A stretch of DNA of 64,000 nt, taken from positions 1 through 64,000 of the forward strand of contig OENT01000168.1 in the NCBI GenBank assembly GCA_900239685.1, read 5' to 3'. Both the position numbers and the translations under genes were made by a program. The notes below the pieces were generated by a model that saw nothing but the letters and a program-made list of their open reading frames with translations, was not told the origin of the DNA and did no database searches. This document shows, piece after piece, positions 63,301-64,000 of this stretch (positions within the stretch are counted from its first letter, which is position 1; each line of letters opens with the position of its first letter). Origin of the DNA: Rotaria macrura (taxonomy: Eukaryota; Rotifera; Eurotatoria; Philodinida; Philodinidae).

Positions 63301-64000
63301 ATTGTTTGTTTGTTTAATACAGTTATCATTGGAGAAAAAAACTATATGAAATATTTCCATGTAAGATTTATTAGTCAGTCTTATTTTTGTAATTTAGAAT
63401 AACACTTAATATTGTTTCATGGAAAATATGCTGAATGAAAATTTCGAGGTTAGAGTTTACAAATACCTGTGATGAACTATTCAAATCGTAACTTCGAAAA
63501 ATAACTAATATCAAGTTTTTCGACTATGAAGACGAAGAAAGATCTTTGGATGACACTCGTTGTTTTCAATTGATGTTTTGTTGCAATATTACACGCACTC
63601 ATCAACATCGAGACATTTTTTTTGGATAACATAAGACAATCATGGCTTTGTCGAAAGTTTTACTTATATTACTACAAAGTTTTTGACGAAGACTATTGTA
63701 TAAATGGATATATTGAAAAATATGTTTTCATTCTGTAATTTTCTATGACCAGCAAAGATTTCGAACAATTTGTTGACAATAAAAAACAATCCTTCTATTT
63801 GTTTGCGTTTAAAATCTATATAATATCATATCACTGTAATTTATAGATCACGTAGAAATTAAGATTTCTAAAAGAAAACATGTTCCTTTAAATAACTCTG
63901 AAAACGGTACAATGAGAAAAATTTCCGACAGAAATTCTACTCTTGACTAGTTCCTTGAAAACTTTACTTTAAGTCGAAAAGTCTTTAAAAAGTACTTAAA
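60322..64000. other. Gene-poor right edge
   Basis: About 3.7 kb of AT-rich sequence with only short frames. No RNA gene, transposon ends or domain recognised. Confidence 0.45.

Noticed and set aside
1..64000. tRNA or rRNA genes
   Set aside because: Looked for T-loop-like GGTTCRANNCC words and conserved rRNA stretches; none had a fitting cloverleaf context. A covariance-model scan would be decisive.

Overview
The window reads as nuclear DNA of a small invertebrate, most likely a bdelloid rotifer. This is inferred from several traits together: AT-rich sequence; mostly short GT-AG introns (50-83 nt in the compact genes, a few of 271-693 nt); animal-type genes (a type II membrane M1 aminopeptidase, a RING/TRAF-zinc-finger protein, an RBR ubiquitin ligase, a UDP-glycosyltransferase, a histone-fold protein); a bacterial-looking CorA carrier that carries introns; and many small non-autonomous transposons. 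Gene density is low for the group, which fits one of the larger, repeat-rich bdelloid genomes. The organism is an inference and no species is claimed.

Layout. 1-7 kb has no convincing gene and holds three foldback-like elements, each built from its own short palindromic repeat (AAGATCTT, GAGTACTC, GAAGTAC), plus a 137-bp MITE. 8.2-9.4 kb (minus) is an intronless, membrane-anchored, fucosyltransferase-like glycosyltransferase. 10.0-11.5 kb is a short non-autonomous LTR element with two 337-bp LTRs. 11.5-17.8 kb has no recognised gene. 17.8-19.0 kb (minus) is a RING/TRAF-type zinc-finger coiled-coil protein. 22.6-24.2 kb (minus) is a UDP-glycosyltransferase pseudogene broken by stops, frameshifts and a MITE with a perfect 9-bp target duplication. 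26.2-28.8 kb (minus) is a five-exon RBR E3 ligase with extra zinc fingers. 30.2-32.4 kb is an unidentified open reading frame split by a TA-flanked inverted-repeat element (which contains a 245-bp N gap) and followed by a second inverted-repeat element. 34.8-35.4 kb is a near-perfect palindromic hAT-like MITE with an 8-bp duplication. 39.7-44.2 kb (minus) is a complete 15-exon M1 aminopeptidase (997 aa). 48.8-49.8 kb is a 1,021-bp Tc1-like palindrome. 52.2-53.5 kb (plus) is a three-exon CorA magnesium transporter. 54.7-55.3 kb (minus) is a histidine phosphatase. 56.5-56.8 kb (minus) is a small histone-fold protein. 59.7-60.3 kb (plus) is a two-exon calmodulin-like EF-hand protein. The rest to 64 kb is AT-rich with no recognised gene.

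The genes do not form one pathway; they look like an ordinary eukaryotic mix. The most distinctive content is the mobile DNA: at least nine different inverted-repeat families, several with intact target-site duplications, and none with a visible transposase. The protein-level items most worth follow-up are the RBR ligase architecture, the altered GAMEN motif of the aminopeptidase, and the intron-bearing CorA. Splice junctions were read by eye and need transcript support.
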